Source of the DNA: Anastatus disparis
Taxonomy: Eukaryota > Arthropoda > Insecta > Hymenoptera > Eupelmidae
Reading direction: 5' to 3'
Assembly: GCA_017163975.1 (NCBI GenBank)
Contig: JAFFSR010000292.1
Coordinates: 3,169,501-3,233,500 of the forward strand
Length of the DNA: 64,000 bases
Shown: positions 1 to 11,840 of the stretch, in pieces
Layout: each line of letters starts with the position of its first letter
Numbering within the stretch: position 1 is the stretch's first letter
Position numbers and translations under genes: made by a program
Notes under the pieces: model-generated
What the model saw: only the letters and a program-made list of their open reading frames with translations
Databases searched by the model: none
Told to the model about the DNA's origin: nothing

Positions 1-2
1 AT

Positions 3-1678
3 GCATGTGATGATAATTTTTTTGTTCTCATTGATCCATCCACACAAATACGTGATTTATTAAATACATACGAGGATCATTATGATTTTGTAATAAATAA
101 AAGAGTCCCAAATGAAGATGTTATCGAAGATGTTTACGATGCTAAATTATATCGTGAATTTAGGCTTCAATTGACAGATTATTATGAAAATTATGTAACA
201 CTCGTATTTAATACAGATGGGGCTCCGAAATTTAAAAGTTCAAAACGATCTATTTGACCATTATATCTGATGATAAATGAGCTGCTCAAACAAGATCGTA
301 TGAAAAAGTTAATCTGCTGTGGTTTATGGTTCAATAAAAAAAACCGGACATGACAATACTATTAGATAAGTTTGTGGACGTGATTGTAAATTTAAATAAA
401 AATGGAATATTGTGTTCAATTGAAGGTGAACAACGTTGTGTAAGGCCATTTATATTATCGTGTTGTGTGGATTCCGTAGCAAGGGCACCAATTCAAGGTA
501 TAAAACAGTTCAATGGATACTTTGGCTGCAATGTTTGCCTACATCTTGGCAAATATGATGGTGTCATGTTATACCCTTTAAAGAAGAAATTGCCATGTTT
601 AAGAAACCACCAAGAAACTGTTGAATTGATGCTCGAAACTTCTCCAAATATTGCAATTTTTGGTATTAAATATCCATCACCCCTAATAAATTTACCATTA
701 TTTGATATTATTGAGGGTTTCACGCCAGATTATATGCACTCTTGTTTAGAAGGTGTAGCAACTCAAATGTTGAATTATTTTATTTCACCGTTAAGTGATG
801 ATGAGATAAAAATTATAGATGCTAAAATAAGCACAATTGCTGCACCACGTCAAGTTCAACGCTTGAGTCGACCGATAAGTTACAAGGATGATTGGAAAGC
901 ACGGGAATATGAAAATTTTATTTTGTATTACAGTGTGCCGATTTTAAGTGCTATTTTGACTGAAAAACAATTCAATCACTGGCTGCTGTTTGTCGAAAGT
1001 TTATATATCTTATTACAAGATAAGATAAGTATTGAGGAATTGGATGAAGCAGACGAGAAATTATTAGGATTTGTTATGGGAGTACAAGTATTGTATAGAG
1101 AAAGAGCGATGACGTTCAATGTTCATTTATTATTACACCTTGCTCGTAGTGTTTTGAATTGGGGTCCATTGCACTTAAACTCAACGTTTTGCTTCGAGTC
1201 AGCGAATCGATATTTCTTAAATGCAATTAAATGTGCACGTGGTGTAACTCAGCAAATTGTCAGATATGTGAACATGAATCATAACCCGTTTGTCATTGAA
1301 GAACGTGTAACGCGGGAAGCTCATGATGCTGTTATTAATTATTGCCGTGATATTTTTGCAGCTAAAGTGCATAATTATTATAGTTCACCTAAAATTATTT
1401 ATTTTGGTAAAGATGATTATTTAAAGGACAATACTATTAATCAACTTGGTTTATCAGAAACTTCAAAAATATATTTAAAAATGGTAAAAGATAGTTGTTT
1501 ATATGAGTCTCATAAAAAACATAAACGTCGATCAAATAATTCATATGCAAAATTGAAAGATGGAACTTTTATTAAAATAAATGGTTTTGTAATCGACGAA
1601 GAAAATTTGACACTACCAGTTTTCCATTATATCGAATGTTACAGAGCATCAATCACATTGATGAAAAAAGGGTTATGA
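3..1678 (+). pseudogene. CACTA-like transposase (Transposase_21/DUF4218-type), partial and broken
   Basis: The reading frame enters from the left edge (codons from position 3) and continues as a 442-residue open frame at 350-1678. Visible signatures are NTDGAPKFKSSK near 215-245, then DYMHSCLEGV near 727-756 and a late block with FNVHLLLHLARSV and FCFESANRYF near 1118-1215. This order (DGxPxFKSS, then DxMHxxLxG, then HLLLHL) is what I know from Transposase_21/DUF4218-type proteins of insect CACTA-related elements, which cut and paste DNA in the nucleus. Two lesions are visible: a TGA at 255-257 where a Trp would be expected (KRSI-stop-PL), and a frameshift in the A-run near 330-345, just before the ATG at 350. 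That ATG is therefore an artefact of the break and not the true start. The N-terminus is outside the window. A second relative lies at 53.4-54.3 kb. The class assignment is firm; the exact superfamily is an inference. Confidence 0.75.
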
Positions 1679-1969
1679 TTCCCACTCAAAACATTCGTAG
1701 AATTTGTATATATATGTGCGTTGATAACATAGAATATCTATGCCCACTTCCTAATATACTTCATTATTGAATTTTTTTTAATATAGATTAAAGGACCTAT
1801 GTAAGAATGTTTTCATGAAAAAGGATTTAAGGTTATGTTCAGACCTGACACTATTTTTCTACCAACAATAACCTCTTTTAGGTCGAAAATAAAAAAGCAA
1901 AAATTAAATAACACATGGAATGTGCACATTGATTCATATACATTTTGGCTGAGTAATCGTCATGCATTG

Positions 1970-2668
1970 AAGCTAGTACCGTCATGGATATGCATCATTC
2001 AGAACATCATCAGAAAATTATTTTTTATTAGTTTTCATATGAATTTTACAACTAAAATGTACAAGAATGTAAGAAAGGGATACTTTAGGATGCAGAGAAA
2101 AATGGATTCATAAAAATTGCAACCTTATTGGCGCAGATATAAGTGATTAAAAAAAGACACAAAAAAACCCTTAAAAACAAAGTAAACTTTTTTTTTTTTT
2201 ATGGTAGAAACAAAGCTGATTTTCTTCTTTAGAAAATTCCAGGGGGAGTTACCGATGGAATTCGAGTGTAGCATCTACAGTTTGAACGTATATTACAATT
2301 ATTTATAAAAAATTGGACAGTATTTTAATAAACAATTGAATTTTCTTTTAAACTGTAAGCGCTATCACTGAAATTCCATTGGAATCTCCCCCTGGAATTC
2401 TCTAAGGAACAAAATGAGCTTTTTCTCATTCAGATACGATAAAAAATAAAAAAGATTATTCTGTTTATAGGATTTTTTTTGTATCTCTTTTTAATCACTA
2501 ATGTCTGCGCTAATGGGGTTGCAATTTTTATCAAATAATTTTTTTACATCCTAAAGTATCCCTTTCCTACATTGTCATTTATTTTTGTCATGAAATTCAT
2601 ATAAAAACTATTAAAAAATAATTTTCTGATGATGTGCTTAATGAGACAAATCTATGACGGTATTACCT
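1970..2668. repeat. Foldback/MITE-like inverted repeat
   Basis: Two arms of roughly 300 bases face each other. Left-arm landmarks are ACCGTCATGG (about 1977), GGGATACTTTAGGATG (about 2078) and TTGCAACC (about 2117). Their complements appear at about 2657, 2550 and 2517. The centre holds a second matched pair around CCAGGGGGAG and CTCCCCCTGG. The open frame at 1835-2113 lies mostly in the left arm and is not treated as a gene. The element is non-autonomous. Its exact ends were not resolved. Confidence 0.7.
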
Positions 2669-3124
2669 TAATATTGAAAAATTTATTTCCAAAAAAATTT
2701 ATAATGATAAAACTCATCACAAAATTCTAAAGTTATAAGCATTTTGGCTGAGTCATCGCCACAAAAGTAATAGTTATCATTTATTTTGGAAACCTATTAA
2801 TAATAATAAAAAAATATATTAAAAAATTATACAGTTATATACGTTTGGACTGAGCTATCGCCACATGTTAAATATTAAAACGCTTATTTCTGAAAAAATT
2901 CATAATAATGAAACACATCCATCACATGTCATATATATATAATTAATTTAAATTAAAAAATTCGATATCCATTGTATACATTAAAAAAAAAAACAGAAAC
3001 GTCATTTACCTCACATGAACAATATTATGCACAGAATGGAAAATTTAAGAAATATAATTATATTTCATAATAAAATATATAGTGAAATAAAATGATAAAA
3101 TTGATTTTTATAATAAATTATTTT

Positions 3125-3560
3125 TTTCATTGGGGTGAGCGGAATCCGATTTTAGGCCCCTGTTTTGAGTTAGCAAAATATCACATTCCTCCACTAGTGA
3201 AGGAATATGGTATTTTACTCACTTAAAAAAAGCACCGAAAATCGGATTCCGTTCACCTTGTTGGGAAAAATTTTATACCCCACTCGTGGCAAAATAGGTC
3301 ACCCCCTCGTCTTTTTTGTCATCTCGCTACGCTCGAGTGACAAAACGACTTGTCAGGGAATGACCTATTTTGCTCACTAGTACAGTAATGTACTATTACC
3401 TCCTTCGTGTGAAAAATAGTATGTTAATTATAGGGGCAGAATAGGTATTTATGCCCAAGTCTTTATTTACGGCCTCGCTTCGATCGTGCGACAAACCCGA
3501 CTCGGGCAAAAAACACCTATTTTGTCCCCTTGGTTAACAATCTACTATTTTAAGCAAGTG
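3125..3560. repeat. Cluster of three short hairpin elements
   Basis: Three adjacent palindromes can be read. The first (3125-3270) has stem GGTGAGCGGAATCCGATTTT. The second (about 3286-3390) has stem CTCGTGGCAAAATAGGTCA and apex CTCGCTACGCTCGAG. The third (about 3408-3555) starts AAATAGTATGTTAATTATAG and ends CCTTGGTTAACAATCTACTA, with an apex around GCCTCGCTTCGATCG. The third has the same terminal motif as the composite elements near 19.7 kb and 42.7 kb. Confidence 0.65.
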
Positions 3561-3867
3561 ATTAAGATGTTTGTATTGAGTCTGTTAAGTTTACTGAATT
3601 TAAAAATTTGTTAAATGCTGCACTTATTTTCTGTACATGAATAAAATCTAATTTATTTAAGGATTGTAATAATTGTTTTAATTTATACATACCCCGTATT
3701 GGAACATTATTGTTCATAAAACTATTAAAATATATTATAATTAATACTTTGAAATTATAAATTATCGTAACACATATATTCTATGGATTGCCGTAAAATT
3801 TTATAAGTGCCAAATAATTAGATGACTTTTTGGCGTGAAAAATCACGTGACTTTTCACGTGATTTGT

Positions 3868-4505
3868 CACATGATTTCCCTATTGAAAAAGATCACGTGA
3901 ATAATTTACGTGAATTTTTCATGTGATTTTTGTTTCATTTCATCACGTGAATTATTCACGTAAATTATTCACGTGAATTTTATATTTTTAATATAAGAAG
4001 TATTTCAATAAATGTAATCTCTCAAATCAAAAGTATTTCAATTAGATAGACAGATATGTGTTTATTTGTAAAAGTTTACAAAAAGTGATACAATTAATAT
4101 GATTTTTCAAATAAAATATGAGTCACTAGAAAAAAATTTGTGTTTCATTTCATTACGTGAATTATTTACGTAAATTATTCACGTGAATAATTCACGCAAA
4201 TAATTTACGTGAATAATTTACGTAAATAATTCACGTAATGAAATGAAACACAAATTTTTTTCTAGTGACTCATATTTTATTTGAAAAATCATATTAATTT
4301 GAATACTTTTAATTTACAAAATCATATTAATTGAAATACTTTTGATTTGAGAGATTATATTTATTGAAATACTTCTCATATTAAAAATATAAAATTCATG
4401 TGAATAATTTACGTGAATAATTTACGTGATGAAATGAAACAAAAATCACGTGAAAAATTTACGTAAATTATTCACGTGATCTTTTTCAATAGGGTTGTCA
4501 TGTGA
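3868..4505. repeat. Large palindrome dense in CACGTGA and TTTACGTAAA motifs
   Basis: The outer arms (about 3868-4020 and 4345-4505) are inverted copies sharing CCCTATTGAAAAAGATCACG and AAGTATTTCAATAAAT. A second palindrome (about 4135-4255) sits inside, built from TTCACGTGAA, TTTACGTAAA and related words. Many CACGTG or ACGTGAA words occur over about 640 bases. CACGTG is the canonical E-box, but here the motifs are most simply explained as repeat sequence. No gene is visible in it. Confidence 0.7.
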
Positions 4506-4685
4506 CTTTTATAAGCAGGGTTATGATTATATAGGAAAAGGAGACAGACGGCATGATAGTTACTATAATCGTTCACGCGCATGCGCAAAGCTTCGTATAC
4601 TACCATATCATTTTACTTTTAGTTAACAGGTTTTCAGCTATAAGTTAACGATGAACTACTCATTTTCTCAGTTAATCGGTTACCT

Positions 4686-4806
4686 GAAGGGCAATTCAAC
4701 CTTTAATACATACGTATGTATCACGCGTACGTAATACTTTTTATTCTCTTGCTCACAACTAACGTCGCGTTACGTTACATATGTATCGCAGGTTGAATCG
4801 CCCTTC
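4686..4806. repeat. Short hairpin MITE
   Basis: The inverted ends are GAAGGGCAATTCAACCT and its near-complement at 4790-4806 (AGGTTGAATCGCCCTTC). The stem continues through ATACATACGTATGTA and TACATATGTATCG. There is no coding content. Confidence 0.65.
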
Positions 4807-5971
4807 TGGCAATGTATCATATATGATAAAAAAAAAGTCAGGCTTATTCTGGCAATGTATCATATATGATCAAATGAAATAATTTTCTTGTTTTCCAATC
4901 AATTCAAATGAAACTTGGTACACTTTAGTTTTTGGGGTCGCTGAATCTGAATCTGAGATCAGAATTAAAGAATTCAAAATGGCGGATCTAAAATGGTGGT
5001 GACTAGATACTTTTTTTTGTGTTATATCGATGCTTTCTCATTGTGTCATTTTTGGTATTTGCCATTTTGAGCCCTGAAAGTGAATAATGTCGTGCCAGGT
5101 AACCGGTTGAATCTAGCTAACTGTTAATAAGCTAACCAGCCGAGCTGGTTAATTTTCTACCAGGGTACAATAACTATTATATTTAATATGTGAATTATAT
5201 ATCATCATTACATTTTTTATGCAAATTGACAACTTTCCTCAACCATAACCAAAAATTTCATCAATATTTTTTTCATAGTTTTTTATAATTATTTAAAAAA
5301 TGCACAGTGAAAATTTAAACTATAATTGAAGCTCTACACTGTAGTGTAGTCAATTTTTTTCTTAAAACTTAAAATCGAATACTAAATACAAATAATTTGA
5401 AACTTAAAAATTTTACTTTGAGTATGTTAAAATATTAAAAGTGACCTTCCTAGTGTGTTTATCATCGATTTCAATCAATCATTGATGTAAAATATTTGCA
5501 AGACTGTTGTACATTTAAGGTCTAAGCACCGCTGCGCAACGACTTTTATTGGTAAACTTATTCGCGATTTGCCTACATACCCCTACTGACAAATAGCCCC
5601 AGTCTCCCTTATAAAAAAGTGTAAGCTCGACATATGGATCAATGGAAATTAAATAGAAGAGGATTTGAAAAGGGTATATCTTTACTTGGCTGATTAGGAG
5701 ATAACTAGTTCTTATTATTATTTTATTATAATTTTAACTGTAAGATTGATAGAAATATTCTTTAATTTATTTATTCGGTAGTCAAGATAAGTACTATTTT
5801 TTTGAGCAGAAACGAATTTATGAATTTTATTGAATTTCATTTAATTTTTATTTAATTTTAAGGGCACAAGAGCAGGTGTTTTTTACTTTAATTATATAAC
5901 TCAAATAATACATGTATTTATGAAGTTTTGAGACATTTAATAACGTAGAAATTCAAAAAATCGATTTTTAC

Positions 5972-6253
5972 CTTATTAAACTTCTTGCACATTATCGTTA
6001 ATACTTGCTGGGTCCCTTTAACATCTAGCTTTATTTTAAATGTTCCATCGATAAACAAATCGGTTTCTAAGGTAAATTGATTTAATAAATTTTTGTCATA
6101 AAATATTAAGTGGTAGCTTTGAGACGATGAATTTATTAATTTTGCTGATATGGTCAATTCACAATCCTTATCTTTGTAGCAGAGCGATTCTGGGAAAGCT
6201 TCTAGATGTTCTCCAAAAGCTTTTATTGATCCGTATTGCTTTTTCAAATCAGT
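5972..6253 (-). pseudogene. MULE-like transposase exon, truncated
   Basis: The minus-strand frame begins around KQYGSIKAFGEHLEAF and runs to LFIDGTFK, then QQVLTIMCKK. The pattern HLIFYD, DGTF, QxLTIM is typical of the MULE transposase domain, in which the Asp of DGTF is usually the first acidic catalytic residue. The frame reaches AAG|GTAAAA at 5972/5971, a plausible splice donor. The homologous exon at 52.1-52.5 kb has a donor at the same protein position. Upstream the exon stops at about 6253, where Helitron-like sequence begins. The printed ATG at 6247 is probably not a real start, because the related copy continues N-terminally through NPGVRKQYGS. Confidence 0.6.
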
Positions 6254-6254
6254 T

Positions 6255-6800
6255 TTATATCTAATCTAAATCTATAAATTTTTAATGATTGATTGTGGAT
6301 ATAATATTATTATTTTCTGTTTATTATTAAAAAATAATAGTTGCCAGTAGAAATTGATGTTATATACTAATGTATCAGAGCATTCTATACGGCATTAATT
6401 AAATTCATTTGATACATGAGACGCGGAAAACTTCGAGAAAAATAAATCCCATACAAAAGAAATATTATTACTTTATTCACTTTTTTATTATTACTTAAGA
6501 AAATTAAAGAAATAGTAAACTTTTATTATTATTTAGACTTCAATCATAAAAGCGTGCAAACATTTTCAAAATTTAAATAATTTAAACTATTACAAAATCA
6601 AAAGTTATTTTACAAATATAGCTTTTTATATACATAATTTTTATATTAACCTTTAAATATCATCTTTGCTTTCCAAGATATATCATAAAAAAATTCCAAA
6701 ACTGATCTCTGGACATAGTCATGTAAAATTATTAATTGTCCATGATTAAAAACTTGGGAACCCGAAATTCTCAATACCTGATGAATGAATTTATTTAAAA
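6255..6800 (-). mobile_element. Helitron 3' region with helicase C-terminal remnant
   Basis: On the minus strand, sequence near 6745-6800 reads VFNHGQ and continues into a degraded equivalent of the SRV motif. It is collinear with 40,768-41,080 and 42,712-42,992 on the plus strand, where NHGQSYMAMSRVRSL can be read. The HGQxYxAxSRVxS motif is the C-terminal motif of Pif1/Helitron helicases. The shared non-coding tail includes TAGATTTAGATTAGATATA, but the terminal hairpin and CTAG end seen in the other copy are missing here. The copy abuts the MULE exon. Confidence 0.55.
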
Positions 6801-6934
6801 ATTAATAATGTTTTCAACAATATAAAATTCATAAAACATAAAAAAAATTAAATAACTCAAATTCTCAACGATTTGTATATCGTTCCTATTTTTAAAATAC
6901 AAATGAAAATAAGAATTCTTCTAGTTTATAAGAG

Positions 6935-8894
6935 ACACAGAAAAATGAAGAATTAAAAATTAAGGAAAAAAACGATACAAATATATTAGAAAAATTAGAA
7001 CCAACAAAAGAAAATCCTGAAAGTGAAGATGGAAAGTCAAAAAAAAAATGATACAAAGGCAACGTCAAAAAAAAATACGAATGATCAAGGTGAGAAAAAA
7101 AGAGAAAAGCAGGATGGTCATGTTCAGAAAAAAAAGATTCAGAAAAGTGAACAAATATCTACCCAGCAAGAATCAAGCAAAGAAGGAATGAAAAAGGAAA
7201 AGAAACAAAAAAGAATCAGAGACAAAAGTGACGATAACAAGAAAAGGGCAAGAGAGCAAAATAATTATTTTTATATAATTACGTATAATTTTATTTAATT
7301 ATTTGAAATATGTTTAATATTGTTAAAACTGTTAAATACTTTAAAAAAATTTGAACATGTTTAATAAATTTACAAAAATAAAGATGGGAATGTAATTATT
7401 TATTATTAACTATTTATTTAAATTTAATTATTTGTTTGAATTCTATTAATTTTATCTAAACTTTATTGAAATAAGCTAAAATCAAATAAAGTTTTCTTAA
7501 ATTTTTATGAAACTTTTGCGAAACTTTCGTTAAACTTAAAGTAAATTTAATGATTGGAAAAATAATGAAAAAAATGTTTATCACAAATTGTAGAAAAGTT
7601 GCAATATAGTTTCGTCAAACTTTTGCCACACTATTGCATGAGCTTTTCAGCAGATCTTCGTTCAGTAGAAGTTATGGATAGTGCCATTGGGCAAACTTAG
7701 ATGAAGTTAAGCTAAACTTCAGATTAGCAGAACTTTATAGAAAGTTTATACAAACCTAATTTTTTTTACGCGGGAATCTATTTACTTAGTTCTATTTTTA
7801 CAAGTATACCTATGAATATGTTTTGATTTGATGTGAATATGATGGATTTTAGCAGAGTTTCAGAATCAGCTGTGCACACATCGAAAATAAATATAATATT
7901 AAACTGTCATATAAAATATTTTTCTTATAATATTTATCATACATCATGATTGTTTGTACCGCCACAATTAAAAAGGCCGTAAGATGTTTTTAACAATTAT
8001 TATTCAGCTTAGATTAGAAATATAATTTATAATGTTTTGATCAATGTTGAAACTAATTTGTTATAAATAACACATGTTATTAATATTTTAATTAATTTTA
8101 GAAATCATTAAAATATATTGAATGTATTACAGATGAAGCACTACAATTTAATAATAAAGTTAATACTTTTATTGGTATTGTAGAGAAAAAGTTAAATATA
8201 GAAAATAAAACAGCTACAAATACTCGAGAATTATTTCGAAGAATACTTTATTCAATTGAAGAGTATAAAATGTATACATATATATTTATAATTTTATTAA
8301 AAAATTTATTGTATTATATCTTGATGCATTTGTTGATAATGTTTTTTTTTTTCGAATTCGGATAAGCAATCAATACAAAAATTAAATTTATAGTTGTTTT
8401 ACAATCTCCCAATGCTACTTTACAAGACAATGACGTAAAAATGGTAAGTAACAAAAGATTATGATAGTAGTAATATTGTGATATTATGTGTTGAAAATTT
8501 TGCATACAATTTATTTTTAATCAATTTACAAGACTTAAAATTAAATTACTGGAGATCTTTTATAATTATACTATATCATTATAAAATAATTTTTAATCTA
8601 TTTCAATTTAAATTAATCATTCGTTTTAATTTTATTATATTACAACTTTTATTTATTTAATAAATATAATACTTTAGCCAATATAATTATTACAGATGTA
8701 CTGCGAATTACATATTGCCTATGTAAATACAATTACATCTCTGTTCAATCCAAGTATGTTGTCTTACATTACTTTCTTTTTTTATAAAACATAAAATATT
8801 ATATAATATTTATTCACACTAATTTTTTAGAACATTCCATCCTTCAGTAATGGATATAATGGATTTATTGAAAGATAAAAAAATGATAAAATAA
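6935..8894 (+). pseudogene. Unrecognised multi-exon gene remnant, Lys-rich N-terminus
   Basis: Exon-like blocks are seen at about 6935-7260 (Lys/Glu-rich, interrupted by a frameshift in the A-run near 7039-7049), 8102-8271, 8394-8443, 8696-8753 and 8831-8894. Block 2 (after TTTTAG) encodes KSLKYIECITDEALQF through TRELFRRILYSIEEYK. Block 3 ends DNDVKM at ATG|GTAAGT. Block 4 (after TTACAG) encodes MYCELHIAYVNTITSLFNP. The last block encodes FHPSVMDIMDLLKDKKMIK plus a stop. The 3-4 junction is in phase. The 2-3 and 4-5 junctions are off by one base, so either the model is wrong or the gene is decayed. I do not recognise the family. The basic N-terminus would fit a nuclear protein, but that is only inference. 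Confidence 0.4.
7300..8101. other. Intron-like AT-rich sequence
   Basis: This stretch separates the Lys-rich block from the next exon-like block. It contains low-complexity sequence rich in AAACTTT-type words around 7480-7770, ending near ACGCGGGA at 7769, which resembles a repeat boundary. No open frame of interest is seen. Confidence 0.3.
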
Positions 8895-9369
8895 GAAACA
8901 ATTTTTGTAGAAAAATGTATATAATATACGTAAGTTTTATACATAAATATATTTGAATGAAATATTCTTTATTAATCATTAAAATATTGTAGTTCTTATG
9001 TTACACAATAATTTTGTATATTATAAATGTATACAATTTCTATATAATGATAAAATTTAAATGTAATGATAAAAAAATCTAAAAATAATTTTATTTTTTT
9101 AAATATTCTTTATTTAAATTCGTTTTAACTATCCTATCACTATTTTTTTATCAATGTAAATGATATTATTGGATTTAAAAAACTTTATGTTGTCAAAAGA
9201 TTTGGCAAACATATTTTCTGCTAGAATCTTTTAATTATTAAATCTGTTTTTATTTTCAATGATTATAACAATAGTTGATTTTTGTAAAAATAAAAAAAAA
9301 ATATATGGTGTATAAAAATACACATTTTAACAAAGAAAAAAGTGTGTTATTTAAAACAGGATTTAAAAA

Positions 9370-9482
9370 CCAGGGGAGTTATTCTGTAAGTGTCTCATAA
9401 GCGACACGAGCTGTATTCACCAATCAGAGAGCTTCTTTAGGTCCATCTCATTCGCGAGACAGTTACTGAATACGGCCCAAGG
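9370..9482. repeat. Short imperfect inverted repeat
   Basis: GGGGAGTTATTCTGTAAGTG at the left is a diverged complement of the right side, which ends GAATACGGCCC. It is probably a small MITE. Sequence between 8895 and 9370 is AT-rich with no recognised feature. Confidence 0.4.
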
Positions 9483-9725
9483 TAATACTTGAATATTTTA
9501 TAGCACTTAAAATAATGTATTATACACTGAACATTTTTGAATAATTGCTGAAATTAAATAATCGGATAAGTTTGTTCTTCTTAGATGTTCTTCGTAAGAG
9601 CGCCGGCAGATGAATAGAATAGTCTTCCGAATAAATGAAGCGTGATAGAAACAACCAATCACCGACGATTGTAAACTTTTTCTGAATAGAAGTCCTGGCG
9701 GGTAGTATAGTTTAATTGCTAATTA

Positions 9726-9959
9726 AGGGACTAGCCACATAAGTGCCGTGCCGTGCTGTGCCTTGCCGTACCTTAAATTTCAAAATGATTCACCGTTTGT
9801 AAATTGAGATACATACCTATGAAATTACAATTTTGAACAAATTTACGTCCTAATTGCAATTTATAAAGCTTCATATTTCAATTTAGCAACGGTGAATGAT
9901 TTTGAAATTTAAGGTACGGCATGGCACAGCACGGCACGACACTTATGTGGCTAGTCCCT
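9726..9959. mobile_element. MITE with AGGGACTAGCCACATAAGTG ends and TA duplication
   Basis: The ends are perfect inverted repeats for about 20 bases and the arms extend for about 100 bases, including a run of GTGCCGTGCC-type words. TA flanks both sides (9724-9725 and 9960-9961). It carries no coding content. The superfamily is uncertain: Tc1/mariner-like or Harbinger-like. Confidence 0.75.
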
Positions 9960-10701
9960 TAGAAAGCTCTATTCTATCCATCATCATAAAATATTCTTTG
10001 TTTTCACGTCAAGGATAACGTATATTTAACCTATATATAAAAATAAAAATAATAATCATTTTTTTCATTCAGTGAATTGTTGAAAAGAGTTGATAAATCA
10101 TTGAATTTAAAAAAAAAATGTTAGGCAAATAAGATTTTACTTCGTCAGAAGTGATTGATAATATTCAAGTAGGAGATGCTACTGTGTAAGTAACAAAATT
10201 AAAAGAAATTATGATTTGTCTGATGTGAATTTATTTAGTTGAAGACACACGTGCTAAAATTTGATAGTTTAATCATTCATTTTTTTTTCTCTAGATCAAT
10301 AACCATAAATGGTTAAATATCTATTTGTTATCTCTTTTTATTAATTTCTGTCCTTTTTCAATACTTAATTTTCTGTTTCTTATAATTAACTTTCTGCTGA
10401 AAGTAATAATTGCCAAAAATAAGAATAAAACATAATAAAAAGCAATAATTAATTTTTTTTTTTTTAAAGTAATGCTTAGATTAAAAAAGGACAGAATTAT
10501 ACAACCTCCTTTCAAACATTAAAATAAAAAATTTAATATCATTTTATAAATATAAAAAATTTCATGAGGACAAGTTTTTATTTAAATTGACATAAATTTC
10601 AGAGACATAGTTGGCTACGTGACAAAGGCAAACAATAATTTCCATTCACCTAAAGCTGCCAAATTTCAGAAATTTGTAATAAACAATGGAGAAGGTAGAG
10701 A

Positions 10702-11840
10702 CGAGGGGCTATTCACTATAAGAAATCATTGACCACCTTCAGATGAAATCATTTTAAATCATTATTGAAATCATTTGAAATCATTGAAATCATTTGAAAT
10801 CATTGAAATCATTTGAAATCATTGAAATCATTTGAAATCATTGAAATATTTTATTAAATTTTATGTGCACAATATGATTACCCGAAATCAAAACTATTCA
10901 AATTGAAATCATTGAAATCATTTGAAATCATTGAAATCAATGAATATTTTTGTATTTAGTTTACAATTTAAAATATTACCAGAAATATAATACTAAATAT
11001 TATTTAAATACCAGATTAATATGAGCTGCTTTGATAAATAAAATAATTTTTGATTTTTGGGGAATAGTATCGATATATAATATATAAATATTTATAAGAA
11101 TTTTTTTCTGGAATTGAAAAAAAATGAATGATTATAATCATAAGCAAAACGCATCGCACAAAAAATTTTTATGTAAAAGGTAATTTATATCAAAACAAAT
11201 AAAAAAGAATGTATGTGAAAAATGAAAAAAAGAAATACTAACAAAAAATTTTAATGAGATCTATAAATAAGTAAATAAACATTATTTACTTATGTTTGAA
11301 TTTCTCTTTTTGTATCTGTCACACACGGCTGATAAGTTTTTCGATCATAGCTCTTATGGTGGTCAATTTTTTTAACTAACTTTGTGTTTAAAAAATTTAA
11401 TGTGGGATTGTAGTTAATGATGAGCTGTATAAAAAAAATAAAGAATTTTTTTAAATAAATAAATGTAAAATTTAGTTATTCTTAATTGAATTTTTTAAAA
11501 TATAGGTATTATTTTAATTTTTATATGATTCAATAATGACGACTTAGGGATTGTAATTTAAAGTAAGGTTAACCTTCATAAATATTAATTTTAATTATCT
11601 TGGAATGATTTCGGAATTATTTGAAATCATAAAAAATTTGCTTGAAATTATTTGAAATCATAGAAAAATTGCTTGAAATCATTTGAAATCATTTGAAATC
11701 ACTGCCTACCATAGGCTGTTTTGAAAATGTTTGAAATTACAAGTATAAAAATATATTTCTGAAATCATTTTGAAATCATTTTGAAATCATTTGAAATCTG
11801 TAATCATTTTGACACTTTTTTTTAAGTGAATAGCCCCTTG
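10702..11840. mobile_element. hAT-like non-autonomous element, 8-bp duplication
   Basis: The 16-base ends CGAGGGGCTATTCACT and AGTGAATAGCCCCTTG are inverted with one mismatch. They are flanked by a perfect 8-bp direct repeat GGTAGAGA at 10694-10701 and 11841-11848. An 8-bp duplication with C(A/G)AGGGG-type ends is typical of hAT elements. The interior (1139 bp in total) contains GAAATCATTT minisatellite at both sides and no transposase frame. It sits inside an exon of the OB-fold pseudogene. Confidence 0.85.
10742..10945. repeat. Minisatellite of GAAATCATTT/GAAATCATT units
   Basis: About 19-base units alternate GAAATCATTT with GAAATCATT near one end of the hAT-like element. A second block of the same units lies at about 11,590-11,810 near the other end. 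Confidence 0.8.

Noticed and set aside
1835..2113. 92-codon open frame
   Set aside because: It lies largely in the arm of an inverted repeat and has no recognisable composition or homologue within the window.
3868..4505. CRISPR-like regular repeats
   Set aside because: The repeats are palindromic, degenerate and not separated by unique spacers of constant length, and the sequence is eukaryotic.
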